Shown: positions 61,639 to 64,000 of the stretch, in pieces
Layout: each line of letters begins with the position of its first letter
Position numbering within the stretch: the stretch's first letter is position 1
DNA from: Hirudo medicinalis
Taxonomy: Eukaryota; Annelida; Clitellata; Hirudinida; Hirudinidae
Length of the DNA stretch: 64,000 nucleotides
NCBI GenBank assembly: GCA_011800805.1
Contig: MPNW01000083.1
Span: 17,558 to 81,557, forward strand
Direction of reading: 5' to 3'
Notes under the pieces: model-generated
The model's database searches: none
Told to the model about the DNA's origin: nothing
What the model saw: only the letters and a program-made list of their open reading frames with translations
Program-made: the position numbers and the translations under genes

Positions 61639-63702
61639 GTAATTATTCATTTGCACATCAATTTATATTTTGTTGGATAATACTTTACTTTAAATTTATT
61701 ACAAACACCTTCAAGATCACAAAGCAGGACATCAGGAAAGAAGTTCCACTGAAGTTCCACTTCCTGGCGAAATACTTCCCCGAGAATGTCGACGAGTTGA
61801 TTCTCTTCCAAACCAAGGTGCTGAGATTCTCTTGAGATGATCTTAATATGCCTTGGTTGATGACAATTATTCGATAATGAAGCACTTCACTCACGTCATC
61901 ACACTTCATTTGACATCGCGTGACCCAGTTAATCTGACCCAGTTAATCTGACCCAGTTGTCTTATCATCCCGTCCTGCCAAATTAGTGCACTTTATAATT
62001 TATAATTATTGGTAAGAACTGTCATGATTTTATTAAAAAATTATCTTTTAACGAGTCAATTAATTGATTGTCAAGTAATAAATTAATTGATTGTCAAGTA
62101 ATAAATTAATTGATTGATCTTATTTCATTCTTTTTATGATTAATTTGTGCTGACGAACGCATGAAGCGTTTATGTTCACCAATTGTTTGATTTGTTTGAA
62201 TTGGTTTAAAATGCTTGAAATCGCCTTATTTGCTCACGTTATTTAAGTCAGTTCACCTCGTCAAACAATGCTTTCGAAATAATTTGAAAATGTAGTAAAT
62301 ATATATTAATAATTATTGACAAGCAGGCATCTTTTGTGATAATTATTTTGCAATAAAAATGTAATTTCTCCCCAACAACTTTGAATTTCCAGCAATTGTT
62401 CTACAAGCAAGTGAGGAACATGATATTGGCGGATGAATACTTTTGTTCTGCTGAAACTGCTGTACTGTTGGCATCTTACGACGTTCAAATCAAATATGGC
62501 GACTACGATGAAGAAACACACAAGCCTGGATTTCTTGAACAGGAAAAGCTCCTCCCACCAAGGCACGTTGACCACTTAATATTCATGGTGGATCACTTAA
62601 TATTCATGGTTGACCACTTAATATTCGTGGTCGAGAATATATGAATATATTAAAAATTAGTGTCGTTTCAATTATATTAAGTTATCATGACTTACATGCT
62701 GCCTATGCGAGAATGCCCGGAGTTCAATGATTATCCTGAATTTTTATTGAGTTTCAGTGGTTTTCAAATTATTTCTATTTATTCCAATAAAACCAATTTA
62801 AACATTAAAATGTTGTCAACTCACTTGAGTTTCATTTTTCAATTTTCAATTTCGCGAGTGAAATGTAAATAATATTTACTAAATATGTTGCAGAGTGGTC
62901 GAGGAATGACTTGATTCTTACAAAGAAAGACACATTTAAGTTACATTTACTGAAGGCTAACATCAGCATATTATTTATTCATGTTACATCAACTGTTAGC
63001 AGTTGAGCAGATAAATTATGTACAAATACAAAATCTATCAACACTTCACTAATGTTAAAATGTACTTAATTCGCATGATAATTAATTTAACCATTTATTT
63101 ATTATGTAATAATCACTTAATTGACAGGATAATCAAGCAGCATACGCTGACGAAAGCTGAATGGGATGAAAAAGTCCTTGCATGGTATAAGGAGCACAAG
63201 GGATTGAGCAAGTCAGCAGATCATAATAAATGATGATGATGATGATTATGATGACGATGATGATGACGATGATGACCATAAGGATGATGTCGATGACTAT
63301 ATGATGACGATAAGGATGGTGGTGATGACGATGATGATGTGAATTAGAAAACAACTCATCGCATTCCAACAGGGAGGCAGCCATGATGGAGTACTTGAAA
63401 ATAGTTCAGGACTTGGAAATGTACGGAGTCAGTTACTTTGACATTACCAACAAGAAACTGACCAAACTCTGGCTTGGTGTGGACGCACTTGGAATCAACG
63501 TTTATGACAGAGATGACAAGTGGGTTGTTCCGAATGTATAGCTGAATATTTTATTTCGACATTTATTATTAATTATGCTATTTATTGATTAAATATTTTT
63601 AAAGGAATAACGTAGCGAAATGACATTATTGGAGGATGTTGATTTTTAAACGACAGCATGCTGACGAATAATTAATAATAACAATAATACTAATACTAAT
63701 AA

Positions 63703-63735
<33 letters not shown>

Positions 63736-63911
63736 ATAATAATAAAAATAATAATAAATAATAATAAAAATAATAATAGCAATGAAGCGACAAATAATTT
63801 TTCTAAATTATTTTAATTAATTATTTCACCAATATGTGACATCATGCATGACTAACATGACGATGAATGTTTTTAAGATTATGATTAATATTGTATTGTG
63901 CTGGTAGTGAT

Positions 63912-63958
<47 letters not shown>

Positions 63959-64000
63959 CAACAACAACAACAACAACAACAATAATAATAATAATAATAA
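61106..64000 (+). CDS. ERM-family FERM-domain protein, incomplete at right edge
   Basis: Ezrin/radixin/moesin proteins link membrane proteins to cortical actin. Six exons are visible: 61106-61189, 61401-61499, 61716-61817, 62393-62562, 63128-63211 and 63373-63519; the rest of the FERM domain, the helical region and the C-terminal actin-binding tail lie beyond the window. Landmarks are [98 protein letters not shown] and [30 protein letters not shown] and WLGVDALG favour ERM over merlin, though [11 protein letters not shown] is merlin-like. The start is ATG at 61106, just after a good acceptor, so an upstream exon is possible. The fourth intron begins GC. Confidence 0.9.
61528..61640. repeat. 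ATT/ATC compound microsatellite in ERM intron
   Basis: (ATT)n interrupted by an ATC block. The Asn/Ile/Asp-rich ORF on the - strand here is an artefact of it. Confidence 0.9.
62060..62114. repeat. 23-bp tandem repeat in ERM intron
   Basis: About two and a half copies of AATTAATTGATTGTCAAGTAATA. Confidence 0.8.
62567..62629 (+). repeat. triplicated 21-bp repeat at start of ERM intron 4
   Basis: Three copies of GTTGACCACTTAATATTCAT plus one base, four bases into the intron. Each copy is seven codons and stays in frame with the preceding exon (VDHLIFM three times), ending at a TGA at 62642. Confidence 0.9.
63225..63345. repeat. GAT trinucleotide microsatellite in ERM intron
   Basis: Imperfect GAT/GAC/GGT tract between two coding exons of the FERM domain. 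Confidence 0.85.
63690..64000. repeat. AAT/CAA microsatellites at right edge
   Basis: (AAT)n variants at 63690-63780 and 63917-64000, the latter with a (CAA)n core, running off the window. Confidence 0.9.

Noticed and set aside
61444..61656. Asn/Ile/Asp homopolymer ORF
   Set aside because: Translation of the ATT/ATC microsatellite in an ERM intron.
63133..63384. His/Ile-rich - strand ORF
   Set aside because: Antisense to an ERM exon and through a GAT microsatellite.

Overview
The window is nuclear DNA of an animal, most likely an AT-rich, gene-dense invertebrate. Genes are split by many short introns (about 40-70 bp in the compact genes) with GT-AG borders, plus two likely GC-AG introns. 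The gene set is metazoan: exportin-6, an IKK with an activation loop carrying two serines, a fused APS kinase/ATP sulfurylase, LYST and an ERM-type FERM protein. Microsatellites, hAT elements and LINE fragments fill introns and spacers. I could not fix the phylum. No tRNA, rRNA, CRISPR array or prokaryotic operon was seen.

Layout: 1-2043 spacer with microsatellites. 2044-9327 (-) XPO6, nuclear export receptor. 9666-10297 (+) TRAPPC2/sedlin. 10445-11148 (-) unrecognised 127-aa gene. 11600-13218 (+) EBP2, ribosome biogenesis. 13699-19822 (-) IKK, with a hAT element inserted exactly at one of its splice donors. 20186-21986 (+) NAGA, lysosomal GH27 glycosidase. 22772-27155 (-) PAPSS, sulfate activation. 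28925-29337 (+) unrecognised putative 95-aa gene. 29338-36199 about 6.9 kb without recognisable genes, holding an 8-9 copy tandem array. 36200-about 54751 (-) LYST, whose introns hold a cluster of LINE fragments. About 55376-56234 (+) unrecognised gene with a possible mitochondrial presequence. 56654-56977 (-) weak ORF. 57473-58322 decayed hAT transposon. 59517-60017 (+) unrecognised 90-aa three-exon gene. 61106 to the right edge (+) ERM/FERM gene, incomplete.

Many neighbours are head to head with only about 340-450 bp between start codons (XPO6/TRAPPC2, 127-aa gene/EBP2, IKK/NAGA), which suggests shared bidirectional promoters. The genes are mostly unrelated housekeeping functions. LYST, TRAPPC2 and NAGA all touch the endosome-lysosome system, but I see no evidence that they form a functional cluster.

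The most unusual signals are: the hAT insertion whose 8-bp target duplication is the IKK 5' splice site itself; two independent GC-AG introns, one followed at once by an in-frame triplicated 21-bp repeat; a roughly 25-kb block (about 29.0-54.7 kb) where the + strand is T- and G-rich although the gene it contains, LYST, is read from the - strand; and four small spliced genes that I cannot assign to any family.
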